Shown here: piece by piece, positions 1-5,841 of the stretch | Layout: the number at the start of each line of letters is the position of its first letter | Numbering within the stretch: position 1 is the stretch's first letter | Assembly (NCBI GenBank): GCA_003167015.1 | Contig: PMUF01000593.1 | Span: 1 to 5,841 of the forward strand | Source: Chitinophagaceae bacterium | GTDB lineage: Bacteria; Bacteroidota; Bacteroidia; Chitinophagales; Chitinophagaceae | Length of the DNA stretch: 5,841 bases | Direction: 5' to 3' | The notes under the pieces: generated by a model | Databases searched by the model: none | What the model saw: the letters and a program-made list of their open reading frames with translations, nothing else | What the model was told of the DNA's origin: nothing | Program-made: the position numbers and the translations under genes

Positions 1-1933
1 GCGCAGCTTCTCCACCAGCTGGGGGAGTTCCGCCTGTCGCATGCTGATCTTTCTCTTCCTGTTTCAGCTTTTCCTTGATGGAAGCCAGAGCGCCGAGATC
101 GCCCAGGGTCGGTTTTTCTACCTTTGCCTGGATGTTCTTGACAGCCTTGCGGGTCTTATCCGCATCGGCCCTTTGCTCTTTCCGCAACGCTTCCCTCTCC
201 TCTGTCTTCACCTGTTCCCACAGCCTTGTATGAGAGAGTACGATACGCTTTTCGTTGCGATCGAACTCGATCACCATGAAGGGCGCTGTTTCATCAGCCT
301 GTACCTGCTTGCCGTCTTCCTTGTTCAGGTGACGGTTCGGGGCAAAGCCTTCCAGACCATAAGGCAGCTGCACGATAGCACCCTTCTCATCCTTGCGGAT
401 GACCAGGCCTTCATGCACTGATCCGATGGCGAAAGTTTCCTCCAGCGCATTCCAGGGATCTTCTTCCAGCTGTTTGTGCCCAAGTTGCAGCTTGCGGTTA
501 TCCTTGTCGATACCCAGGATCATGACATCGATATGCTGACCGACCTTGGTGTATTCAGACGGGTGATTGAAGCGTTTCAGCCAGCTCAGATCGCTGATAT
601 GGATCATGCCGCCGATACCGGGAGCCAGCTCGACGAATACGCCATAGGGGGTGATGTTCTTCACCAGGCCGTTGTGACGGCTGCCCTGCGGGAATTTCAC
701 CTCGATAGTATTCCAGGGATCTTCGCTAAGCTGCTTGATCGACAAGCTCATCTTACGGGCATCCTTATCCAGGGTGACTACCTTGGCATTATGCTCGTCG
801 CCCAGCTTGAAGAATTCCTTCGCATTGATCGGTGTATTGGCCCAGGTGATTTCGCTCACGTGTACCAGACCTTCTACGCCCGGCATGATTTCCAGGAAAG
901 CGCCGTAGTCCTCGATATTGACCACCCGGCCCTTGACAATCTGTCCTTCCTTGATCGTCTCAGGCAGCACATCCCACGGATGCGGGGTCAGTTGCTTTAA
1001 ACCCAGGCTGATCCTCTTCTTTCCATCGTCGAAATCCAGTACCACGACCTGCAGCTTCTGGTCCAGTTTCAGCACCTCGCTCGGATGGCTGATACGTCCC
1101 CAGCTGATATCGGTGATATACAGCAGACCATCCAGACCACCGAGGTCCATAAAGGCGCCAAAATCGGTGATATTCTTGATCGTACCTTCCAGCACCTGTC
1201 CTTTCTCCAGCTTGCTGATGATCTCCGCGCGCTGCGCCTCGATATCGCTTTCGATAAGGGCCTTGTGGGATACGACGGCATTCTTGATGGCTTCGTTGAT
1301 CTTGACCACCTTGAATTCCATTGTCTTGCCGACAAACTGATCGTAATCCGTCACGGGCTTCACGTCGATCTGCGATCCGGGCAGGAATGTTTCCATACCG
1401 AACACGTCGACGATCAGGCCGCCTTTCGTCTTGCTGGTGACCGTACCGGTAACCACTTCGCCGGTCTTATGCACTTCCACGATCTTCTCCCAGGCACGGG
1501 TGATCCGGGCCTGCTTGCGGCTCAGGTGAAGATGACCTTCCCGGTCTTCCTTCTCTACCACCATCACTTCCACTTCATCACCTGTCCTCAGGTTGACGAG
1601 ATCACGGAATTCATTCAAAGATACCAGGCCATCGCTCTTGAACCCGATATTCACCACCACATCGGTCTTGGTCAGCCCTACTACCAGGCCCTTGACCAGC
1701 TCACCGTCGGTGATCGCCACGAAAGTGTCTTCATACACCTTGTCATACTTGGATTTTTCTTCCTTGGTGTAAACAGCCACGTTTCTTTTGTCAATGCTCC
1801 AGTCAAAATCATCATGTGCAGTCTGCACAGGCACAGGTGCTTTTGTTGTCGCTGTAGGCTCGGCAGTAGCAGTCGCCACTTCCGGAGTCTCCTGTGCTTC
1901 AGCGTTTGAGTTAACAATATTGTTTTCAGACAT
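1..1933 (-). CDS. rpsA: 30S ribosomal protein S1 (3' end outside window)
   Basis: Ribosomal protein S1 binds mRNA on the small subunit and brings it to the initiation site, which matters most where Shine-Dalgarno pairing is weak. The frame is open from the ATG at 1933 to the left edge: 644 codons, no stop yet. Six S1 (OB-fold) repeats can be read at about residues 77-139, 157-225, 245-314, 330-401, 417-488 and 504-570. Typical motifs are ITDFGAFMDL (255-264), IEDYGAFLEIMPGVEGLVHV (340-359) and ITPYGVFVEL (427-436), and repeats 3-5 end in KQL..(D)PW. About 75 residues precede the first repeat, the first 40 being Ala/Thr/Pro/Glu-rich. A Lys/Glu-rich helical tail after residue 570 turns into a Gly/Pro/Ala stretch at the edge. 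The protein is thus longer than E. coli S1 (557 residues, six repeats). No Shine-Dalgarno sequence precedes the ATG; a hairpin occupies that space. Identification is very secure; only the C-terminal end is unseen. Confidence 0.97.
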   Translation of the reverse strand, partial: MSENNIVNSNAEAQETPEVATATAEPTATTKAPVPVQTAHDDFDWSIDKRNVAVYTKEEKSKYDKVYEDTFVAITDGELVKGLVVGLTKTDVVVNIGFKSDGLVSLNEFRDLVNLRTGDEVEVMVVEKEDREGHLHLSRKQARITRAWEKIVEVHKTGEVVTGTVTSKTKGGLIVDVFGMETFLPGSQIDVKPVTDYDQFVGKTMEFKVVKINEAIKNAVVSHKALIESDIEAQRAEIISKLEKGQVLEGTIKNITDFGAFMDLGGLDGLLYITDISWGRISHPSEVLKLDQKLQVVVLDFDDGKKRISLGLKQLTPHPWDVLPETIKEGQIVKGRVVNIEDYGAFLEIMPGVEGLVHVSEITWANTPINAKEFFKLGDEHNAKVVTLDKDARKMSLSIKQLSEDPWNTIEVKFPQGSRHNGLVKNITPYGVFVELAPGIGGMIHISDLSWLKRFNHPSEYTKVGQHIDVMILGIDKDNRKLQLGHKQLEEDPWNALEETFAIGSVHEGLVIRKDEKGAIVQLPYGLEGFAPNRHLNKEDGKQVQADETAPFMVIEFDRNEKRIVLSHTRLWEQVKTEEREALRKEQRADADKTRKAVKNIQAKVEKPTLGDLGALASIKEKLKQEEKDQHATGGTPPAGGEAA

Positions 1934-1942
1934 AATAATAAA

Positions 1943-1966
1943 ACCCCGAGGTTTTTAATTCGGGGT
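1943..1966 (-). promoter_or_regulatory. rpsA leader hairpin
   Basis: On the minus strand ACCCCGA (1966-1960) and TCGGGGT (1949-1943) form a perfect 7-bp stem around a 10-base A-rich loop. It is followed by TTTATTATT and then the rpsA ATG, only 9 bases from the stem. The -7 element at 1969-1976 would place the transcript start at or next to the stem, so the rpsA mRNA may begin with this hairpin. Possible roles, all inferred: a stabilising 5' cap structure, an S1-binding autoregulatory site, an attenuator (G/C stem followed by U-rich RNA), or a terminator for transcripts arriving from the VOC gene. The inverted repeat is seen directly; its function is not known. Confidence 0.6.
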
Positions 1967-1968
1967 AG

Positions 1969-1976
1969 CAAAGTTA
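1969..1976 (-). promoter_or_regulatory. Putative rpsA promoter, -7 element
   Basis: The minus strand reads TAACTTTG, an exact match to the Bacteroidetes primary-sigma -7 consensus TAnnTTTG, 36 bases upstream of the rpsA start codon. No good TTG/TTTG -33 element lies at the usual ~19-21 base spacing. The nearest TTG is only 12 bases upstream, inside an A/T palindrome, and the wider upstream DNA is A/T-rich. Start of transcription would fall around 1962-1966. The match and its position ahead of a highly expressed gene make a promoter likely. Confidence 0.6.
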
Positions 1977-1979
1977 CAA

Positions 1980-1996
1980 AAAAATTGACAATTTTT
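1980..1996. repeat. 17-bp A/T-rich perfect palindrome upstream of the rpsA promoter
   Basis: AAAAATTG-A-CAATTTTT is an inverted repeat with 8-bp arms around one central base. It lies 4 bases upstream of the TAACTTTG element, where a -33/UP-like region or an operator would sit. Read on the minus strand it ends in a T-run, but without a G/C stem it would be a weak terminator. It could be a binding site for a dimeric regulator or simply A/T-rich promoter DNA. The palindrome is certain; the role is open. Confidence 0.5.
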
Positions 1997-2062
1997 CAGC
2001 CCTTTTCAGACCTTCGGCCTGAGCCTCTGGCTCAGCCCTTGGTCGGCCCCTTCGCTGAGCTC
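1997..2062. repeat. Imperfect ~30-bp tandem duplication with hairpins (REP-like)
   Basis: Two related units lie next to each other, about 1997-2027 and 2033-2062. Each begins CAGCCCTT and carries CCTTCG followed by CTGAGC and TC, with small indels between copies. Two hairpins are superimposed: CTGAGCC-TCT-GGCTCAG (2019-2035), which covers the VOC stop codon, and GGCCCC...GGGGCC (2045-2068, 12-base loop). The CCTTCG..CTGAGC core resembles short palindromic intergenic repeats (REP-like) that I recall from Bacteroidetes genomes; that link is from memory. Neither hairpin is followed by a T-run on the minus strand, so a classical terminator is unlikely, although they could protect the 3' end of the VOC mRNA. 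Confidence 0.5.
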
Positions 2063-2493
2063 GGGGCCCCATCCGGCCCGATCACCCCCTTCCAAACCTC
2101 ACCTATCACCTTCTGGAAAGTCCAATGATGCCCGAACGGATCTTCCACCGTCCCCTGCCGGTAACCATATCCATGGCTCTTTATAGCCTTCAACACCCTC
2201 GCGCCGGCCGCGACCGCCCGATCCATCAAAGCATCCGGATCGTCCACAAAAACCCCCAGCGTCACGGTCGTTCCCCCAAGACCTTTCGGTCCCCTCTCCA
2301 CAGTCCCCGGCATCTCCTGGTGCAGGTGGAAAATAGCCCCTTGTAAAGACAGCTCGGCCACATGGATGCTGCCATCGTCATTTTTTACGATCAGCTCCTC
2401 CGCCGCCCCAAAGGCCTTTTTATAGAATTCAACCGCCGGGGCGACAACGTCGAATGTCAGCTCGGGAGCGAATTGCGTTGCATTTTTATTCAT
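2032..2493 (-). CDS. VOC family (glyoxalase/PhnB-like) protein
   Basis: A 153-residue single-module protein of the vicinal oxygen chelate superfamily. The first beta-alpha unit holds VEFYKKAFGA (21-30), followed by DDGSIHVAEL (39-48) and GAIFHLHQEM (52-61). The second unit holds TTVTLGVFVDDPDALM (75-90) and GYGYRQGTVEDPFGHHWTF (108-126), the signature of the uncharacterised bacterial PhnB/YdeM-like group. H44, E47 and H122/H123 could act in metal or substrate binding, but the metal site of this group cannot be assigned by eye. The family includes isomerases, dioxygenases and antibiotic-binding proteins, so substrate and reaction are unknown. After about residue 136 the protein runs into a Gly/Pro/Ser/Lys tail encoded by the repeat at 1997-2062, which is not part of the fold. 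The ATG at 2493 leaves a short leader before the first strand; Met is the only good start. It follows the flavoprotein gene by 66 bases. Confidence 0.88.
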   Translation of the reverse strand: MNKNATQFAPELTFDVVAPAVEFYKKAFGAAEELIVKNDDGSIHVAELSLQGAIFHLHQEMPGTVERGPKGLGGTTVTLGVFVDDPDALMDRAVAAGARVLKAIKSHGYGYRQGTVEDPFGHHWTFQKVIGEVWKGVIGPDGAPSSAKGPTKG

Positions 2494-2507
2494 AACACAG
2501 GTTTTCC

Positions 2508-2515
2508 TAAAGATA
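2508..2515 (-). promoter_or_regulatory. Possible weak promoter for the VOC gene
   Basis: The minus strand reads TATCTTTA, 14 bases before the VOC start codon, one base off the TAnnTTTG consensus. No -33 TTG is found at a proper spacing, and the resulting leader would be very short. The 66-base gap to the flavoprotein gene has no visible terminator, so read-through from map and the flavoprotein gene is an equally good explanation for expression. Confidence 0.2.
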
Positions 2516-2559
2516 TCGATTCAACGCCATTCGCATGCCCCACTTTTCAACCATCGCCC

Positions 2560-3804
2560 TCATTTTTCCCTGCCCCTTGCCGCGATCGTATCTGCCGCAA
2601 TCCATCCGCTCGTCCAGGCATGTTGAAAGTTGAATCCGCCAGTAATGCCATCCACATCGAGTATCTCCCCCGCAAAAAACAACCCCGGGACCTTCCGGCT
2701 CTCGCCCGTCGCCGCTTCTACCTCCGACAGCTTCACTCCGCCTGCCGTCACGAATTCTTCTTTAAAGGTCGTTTTCCCTTCTATAGTGAAGGTCCCTGCG
2801 CATAACAGGCTGACCAGCCGGTGTAGCGCTTTGGCCGGCAAATCGGCCCAGCGGACGTCTCCGGCGATATCCGCCTGCGTCAGCCAATAATCCCACAGCC
2901 GCTGGGCCAGGCCAAAAGGATTACCGCTGCCCACCTGTCGCCCTCCTGTCTCCTGCCGCAGTTCCTGCAACCGCTCCCGGGCCTGCTGCTCGGAATAGGC
3001 CGGTATCCAGTTCACCTGGATGCCAAACCGGTAGCCTCCTGCCGCCAGTTCCCTGCTGCCCCAGGCAGACAGCCGAAGGATCACCGGTCCGCTGAACCCC
3101 CAGTGGGTGACCAGCAAAGGCCCCTTTTCCACCAGCCGGCTGCCGGCGATCTTTACCTGTACCTCAGGCGCCGAAACCCCCATCAGCCGGGTGATCGGAT
3201 CCCCCTTCATATTGAACGTGAAAAGCGAGGGCACGGGCTCCTCAATAGAATGCCCCAGCCGTCGTATCCAATCGAACATCCCTGACTTTGGATAGCCGCC
3301 ACACGCAACACACACATAATCAGCATCTAAGAATCGACCATCTGCCAACTCCACCCGAAATCCTGCCCCCACATCCACCCCCTTCACCTCCGCATGCAGC
3401 CGGATCTCCACCCCATACCGGTTCACCTCCTTCATCAGGCAATCGATGATCGTCTGAGAAGAGTTCGTCACCGGGAACATGCGACCATCCTCCTCGGTCT
3501 TCAATTCTACCCCCCGCTCCCGAAACCAATCGATCGTATCGGTAGTGAACCAACGGTAAAAAGCCTTTCTTACAAAATGCCCACCCCGCGGATACCGCCT
3601 CGCCATCTCCGCAATATCAAAACAGGCATGCGTCACATTACAGCGCCCACCCCCACTGACCTTTACTTTACTAAGTAATTTGCCCGTCTTTTCCAGCACA
3701 GTCACGTGCAGCCCGGGACGTTGGCGCGCCGCATTCACCGCGCAAAAGATGCCGGCGGCGCCGCCACCAATGACAATAAGATTCGGGGAAGATGGAGAGA
3801 TCAT
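2560..3804 (-). CDS. NAD(P)/FAD-dependent oxidoreductase, BaiN/YhiN/HI0933 family
   Basis: A 414-residue flavoprotein, about full length for the family. The N-terminal Rossmann fold reads NLIVIGGGAAGIFCAVNAAR with the dinucleotide glycines at 13-18 and an acidic residue (E38) ending the second strand, where the FAD adenosine ribose is bound. The family signature SGGGRCNVTH follows at 50-59. Further conserved blocks are VACGGYPKSG (166-175), GPLLVTHWGFSGPVIL (228-243) and the C-terminal FAD-binding FFAGEILDVDGITGGFNFQH (376-395), ending AWTSG. The family is widespread and mostly uncharacterised; the name BaiN comes from bile-acid-metabolising clostridia and does not imply that activity here. 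The start codon overlaps the map stop codon (ATGA), which fixes the start and suggests translational coupling. The protein is expected to be cytosolic, with no signal peptide or membrane segment seen. Family assignment is firm; the substrate is unknown. Confidence 0.92.
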   Translation of the reverse strand: MISPSSPNLIVIGGGAAGIFCAVNAARQRPGLHVTVLEKTGKLLSKVKVSGGGRCNVTHACFDIAEMARRYPRGGHFVRKAFYRWFTTDTIDWFRERGVELKTEEDGRMFPVTNSSQTIIDCLMKEVNRYGVEIRLHAEVKGVDVGAGFRVELADGRFLDADYVCVACGGYPKSGMFDWIRRLGHSIEEPVPSLFTFNMKGDPITRLMGVSAPEVQVKIAGSRLVEKGPLLVTHWGFSGPVILRLSAWGSRELAAGGYRFGIQVNWIPAYSEQQARERLQELRQETGGRQVGSGNPFGLAQRLWDYWLTQADIAGDVRWADLPAKALHRLVSLLCAGTFTIEGKTTFKEEFVTAGGVKLSEVEAATGESRKVPGLFFAGEILDVDGITGGFNFQHAWTSGWIAADTIAARGREK

Positions 3805-4616
3805 TGCGACAATACGCTCTCACCGGTGACGAGGTAGGGATTGGCTTTTTCCGCTGCCTCTATAATACTGTAATCCGACAGGATGTCGGCTTTATTCTTC
3901 CTGATGGCCACGTCATGCTCGAAATGAACGGAAGGCCGGTGATCGAATGTTCGCACGGTCCAGCCATCACTTTCCGTATAGACCTCCCGCCGGCCGAGGT
4001 TGATCATCGGCTCGATGGCCAGAACCAGCCCTTCCTTCAGCTTGCCGCCCGTTCCGCGACGCCCGTAATTCGGTACCTGCGGGTCTTCATGCAGATGCCT
4101 GCCCAGTCCGTGACCGACCAGTTCCCTCACCACGCCATAGCCATATTTCTTTTCCGTATGCTCCTGGATGGCGTAGGAGATATCGCCCACCCTGCCGCCG
4201 GCGACGGCCTTCTCAATCCCTTTATAGAGAGATTCCTTGGTCACCCGGATCAGTTGCATGATCTCCGGACCAGGGTCCCCGATGGCAAAGGTATAAGCAT
4301 GATCCCCATGATACCCTTTTTTGATCACCCCGATATCGATGGAGACGATATCCCCTTCCCGCAACGCCTGCCCGTTAGGAAAGCCATGTACTACCACGTC
4401 ATTGACCGACGTGCACGAGGCAAAAGGATACCCCCGGTAATTAAGGAAGGAAGGGATAGCGCCGTTATCCCGGATAAAATCAGCGATCAGCTTATCCAGC
4501 TGTAATGTCGTCATCCCGGGCTGCAGCACTTTGGCCACTTCCGTCAGCGTTTTGCTGACCAGCAGGGCGCTGTCCCTCATCAGTTCGATTTCCGCCGGCG
4601 TCTTATAATGAATCAT
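3801..4616 (-). CDS. map: Type I methionine aminopeptidase
   Basis: Removes the initiator methionine from nascent proteins at the ribosome when the second residue is small. The 271-residue length fits the type I bacterial enzyme (E. coli 264). The complete pita-bread metal site can be read: D94 (SIDIGV), D105 (HGDHAYTF), H169 (GHGLGRHLHE), E202 (AIEPM) and E233 (HFEHDVAI). The catalytic histidines H77 (VVVHGFP) and H176 are also present. No N-terminal zinc-finger extension is present. The ATG at 4616 opens with MIHYKTPAEIELMR, the usual family start. It has no Shine-Dalgarno sequence, only a T/A-rich leader. A strong terminator separates it from secY, and no TAnnTTTG promoter is apparent between them. 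map therefore relies on read-through or on a promoter I cannot recognise. It overlaps the downstream flavoprotein gene by 4 bases. Confidence 0.97.
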   Translation of the reverse strand: MIHYKTPAEIELMRDSALLVSKTLTEVAKVLQPGMTTLQLDKLIADFIRDNGAIPSFLNYRGYPFASCTSVNDVVVHGFPNGQALREGDIVSIDIGVIKKGYHGDHAYTFAIGDPGPEIMQLIRVTKESLYKGIEKAVAGGRVGDISYAIQEHTEKKYGYGVVRELVGHGLGRHLHEDPQVPNYGRRGTGGKLKEGLVLAIEPMINLGRREVYTESDGWTVRTFDHRPSVHFEHDVAIRKNKADILSDYSIIEAAEKANPYLVTGESVLSQ

Positions 4617-4630
4617 GGATATATATTATC

Positions 4631-4664
4631 AAAAAAACCTGTCAGAAGCTATCTTCTAACAGGT
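4631..4664 (-). terminator. Intrinsic terminator after secY
   Basis: On the minus strand ACCTGTTAGAAG (4664-4653) pairs with CTTCTGACAGGT (4648-4637) around a 4-base loop: 12 pairs with a single G-U. A run of seven T residues follows directly (the first is the last stem base). It starts 37 bases after the secY stop codon and ends 15 bases before the map start. This is the strongest structural signal in the window. On the plus strand no T-run follows, so it works for the secY side only. Confidence 0.9.
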
Positions 4665-4700
4665 CAAGGTATAAAAAAGTTGACTACATATGTCGGCCAC

Positions 4701-5841
4701 CTAGATCACCGCACTGGACACAGAGGACTGGCGCCCCTGGATCCTTCCGCTCTTCATCAGCCCGTCATACTGACGCATCAGGAGCTGGGTTTCGATCTGT
4801 TGCAACGAATCCAGGATAACACCCACCATGATCAGCAGCGAGGTGCCACCGAAGAAAGAGGCAAAACCCTGGGTGATACCCAGACGTTGAGCGAATCCTG
4901 GCAGAATACCCACGATAGCCAGCAAAAAGGCGCCCGGCAGCGTGATCTTATCCATCACGGAACCAATATAGTCGGCCGTCGGCTGACCCGGCTTCACACC
5001 GGGGATGAAGCCATTGTTGCGCTTCAGGTCGTCGGCAATTTGCTTGGGATTGAAAATAAGTGCAGTATACAGGAAAGTAAACCCGATAACGATCGCGCCA
5101 TATACAATCATGTGTATGAAGTCACGGGGATCCGAAGCCACTCTCGCAATACCTTTTGTCGTTTCAAAGCTGGAAAAAATGGTCGGCAGGAACATGATCG
5201 CCTGTGCGAAGATGATCGGCATAACACCGGCACTGTTGACTTTCAACGGCAGGAACTGGCGGGCGCCGCCAAACTGACGGTTGCCAACGATCTGCTTGGC
5301 ATAGTTCACCGGTACCTTCCGTACACCCTGGATCAGGATGATGAGCCCCATGATGATGGCTACCATCACAGCGATCTCGATGACGAAGATCAGGACGCCG
5401 CCACTGCCCATGGCAATCTTGGCATTCCATTCCTGCGAGAAGGAACGTGGCAGACGGGCAAGGATGCCGATCATGATGATCAGCGAAGTACCGTTACCCA
5501 GGCCCTTATCGGTTATCTTCTCACCCAGCCACATGACGAACAGTGTACCTGCCGTCAGTACGATGGGGGTGGTCAGCCAGAAATAAGTGCTGAAAGAATC
5601 CAGTATGGCATCTTTACCCAGGTTCCTCAGATAGGTCACATAGGCATAAGCCTGAACGAAGGTGACGATCACCGTCAGGTACCGGGTCCATTGGTTGATC
5701 TTTTTCTGTCCGCTGGCTCCTTCCTTCTGCACTTTCTGCATCTGCGGGATCAGGATCGTCATCAGCTGCATGAAGATCGAGGCAGAGATGTACGGCATGA
5801 TACCCAGCGCCAGGATACTGGCCTGTGAGAAAGCGCCGCCG
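4701..5841 (-). CDS. secY: Preprotein translocase subunit SecY (5' end outside window)
   Basis: SecY forms the protein-conducting channel of the inner membrane with SecE and SecG, driven post-translationally by SecA or by translating ribosomes. The frame is open to the right edge: 379 residues are visible, and about 65-70 N-terminal residues (transmembrane segment 1 and most of the plug region) are missing. The first visible part is the classic segment-2 sequence QASILALGIMPYISASI (6-22). Also seen are GNGTSLIIMIGI (115-126, segment 5), RKVPVNYAK (174-182, cytosolic loop), VNSAGVMPIIFAQAI (201-215, segment 7), the SecA/ribosome-contacting loop NPKQIADDLKRNNGFIPGVK (264-283), and GGTSLLIMVGVILDSLQQIE (331-350, segment 10). 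The tail ends in SSVSSAVI. The lateral-gate segments 2, 7 and 8 are intact. An internal Met at 5798 is not the start, since conserved family sequence continues upstream of it. It is normally the last membrane-related gene of the spc ribosomal-protein operon; here a terminator follows. Confidence 0.97.
   Translation of the reverse strand, partial: GGAFSQASILALGIMPYISASIFMQLMTILIPQMQKVQKEGASGQKKINQWTRYLTVIVTFVQAYAYVTYLRNLGKDAILDSFSTYFWLTTPIVLTAGTLFVMWLGEKITDKGLGNGTSLIIMIGILARLPRSFSQEWNAKIAMGSGGVLIFVIEIAVMVAIIMGLIILIQGVRKVPVNYAKQIVGNRQFGGARQFLPLKVNSAGVMPIIFAQAIMFLPTIFSSFETTKGIARVASDPRDFIHMIVYGAIVIGFTFLYTALIFNPKQIADDLKRNNGFIPGVKPGQPTADYIGSVMDKITLPGAFLLAIVGILPGFAQRLGITQGFASFFGGTSLLIMVGVILDSLQQIETQLLMRQYDGLMKSGRIQGRQSSVSSAVI

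Noticed and set aside
476..1909. Long plus-strand open frames opposite rpsA
   Set aside because: They mirror the S1 repeats codon for codon on the other strand and have no domain or promoter of their own.
2019..2035. Hairpin over the VOC stop codon as an intrinsic terminator
   Set aside because: The stem is good but no T-run follows on the minus strand; kept as part of the repeat instead.
2032..2493. Bleomycin-resistance or antibiotic-resistance role for the VOC protein
   Set aside because: The fold is shared by many enzymes, the sequence fits the uncharacterised PhnB/YdeM-like group, and the context is housekeeping.
2560..3804. Bile-acid metabolism suggested by the family name BaiN
   Set aside because: No other bai genes are present and the family is broad; the name is only a family label.
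3792..4505. A 237-codon plus-strand open frame opposite map
   Set aside because: The minus strand encodes a complete Map with all metal ligands; the plus reading has no family resemblance.
4701..5798. SecY starting at the Met at 5798
   Set aside because: Conserved SecY sequence (QASILALGI) continues upstream in frame to the window edge, so this Met is internal.
4608..5828. A 406-codon open frame on the plus strand opposite secY
   Set aside because: It is the antisense shadow of a conserved secY; the translation is His/Asp/Gln-rich with no recognisable domain, as expected for reverse reading of this codon usage.
1..5841. A new defence, mobile or biosynthetic system
   Set aside because: All coding space is taken by five same-strand genes of known families; no transposase, integrase, toxin-like small gene, CRISPR array or RNA gene is seen.

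Overview
The window is a compact core-genome segment with five protein genes, all on the minus strand. Read in the direction of transcription (high to low coordinate) they are: the C-terminal part of secY, map, a BaiN/YhiN/HI0933-family flavoprotein, a small VOC (glyoxalase-fold) protein, and rpsA (ribosomal protein S1, cut by the left edge). Several things suggest a fairly GC-rich member of the Bacteroidetes, probably near the Chitinophagaceae. SecY and Map have Bacteroidetes-style sequences and S1 has long N- and C-terminal extensions. No gene start has a strong Shine-Dalgarno sequence, and a TAACTTTG element matching the Bacteroidetes -7 consensus TAnnTTTG precedes rpsA. The family-level placement is an inference.

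Right part (4701-5841): secY lacks only its N-terminus in this window. Its stop codon is followed by a textbook intrinsic terminator (4631-4664), so the ribosomal-protein/secY transcription unit appears to end here. Middle (2560-4616): map and the flavoprotein gene overlap by 4 bases (ATGA) and are probably translationally coupled. In many Bacteroidetes map is followed by infA-rpmJ-rpsM; here it is not, so the usual secY-map-infA order is broken after map.

Left part (1-2493): the VOC gene ends in a low-complexity tail made of an imperfect ~30-bp tandem duplication with hairpins. Between it and rpsA lies a short region dense in inverted repeats: a 17-bp A/T palindrome, the -7 promoter element, and a 7-bp G/C hairpin at the predicted 5' end of the rpsA mRNA, 9 bases before the start codon. 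rpsA itself encodes six S1 domains.

Together secY, map and rpsA serve protein synthesis and its products: S1 recruits mRNA to the ribosome, Map trims the initiator methionine, and SecY exports proteins. The flavoprotein and VOC protein have no role that can be assigned from sequence. I see no mobile element, CRISPR array, tRNA or rRNA, and no convincing new multi-gene system. The most interesting parts are the non-coding structures around 1940-2070 and the terminator and altered gene order at secY-map.
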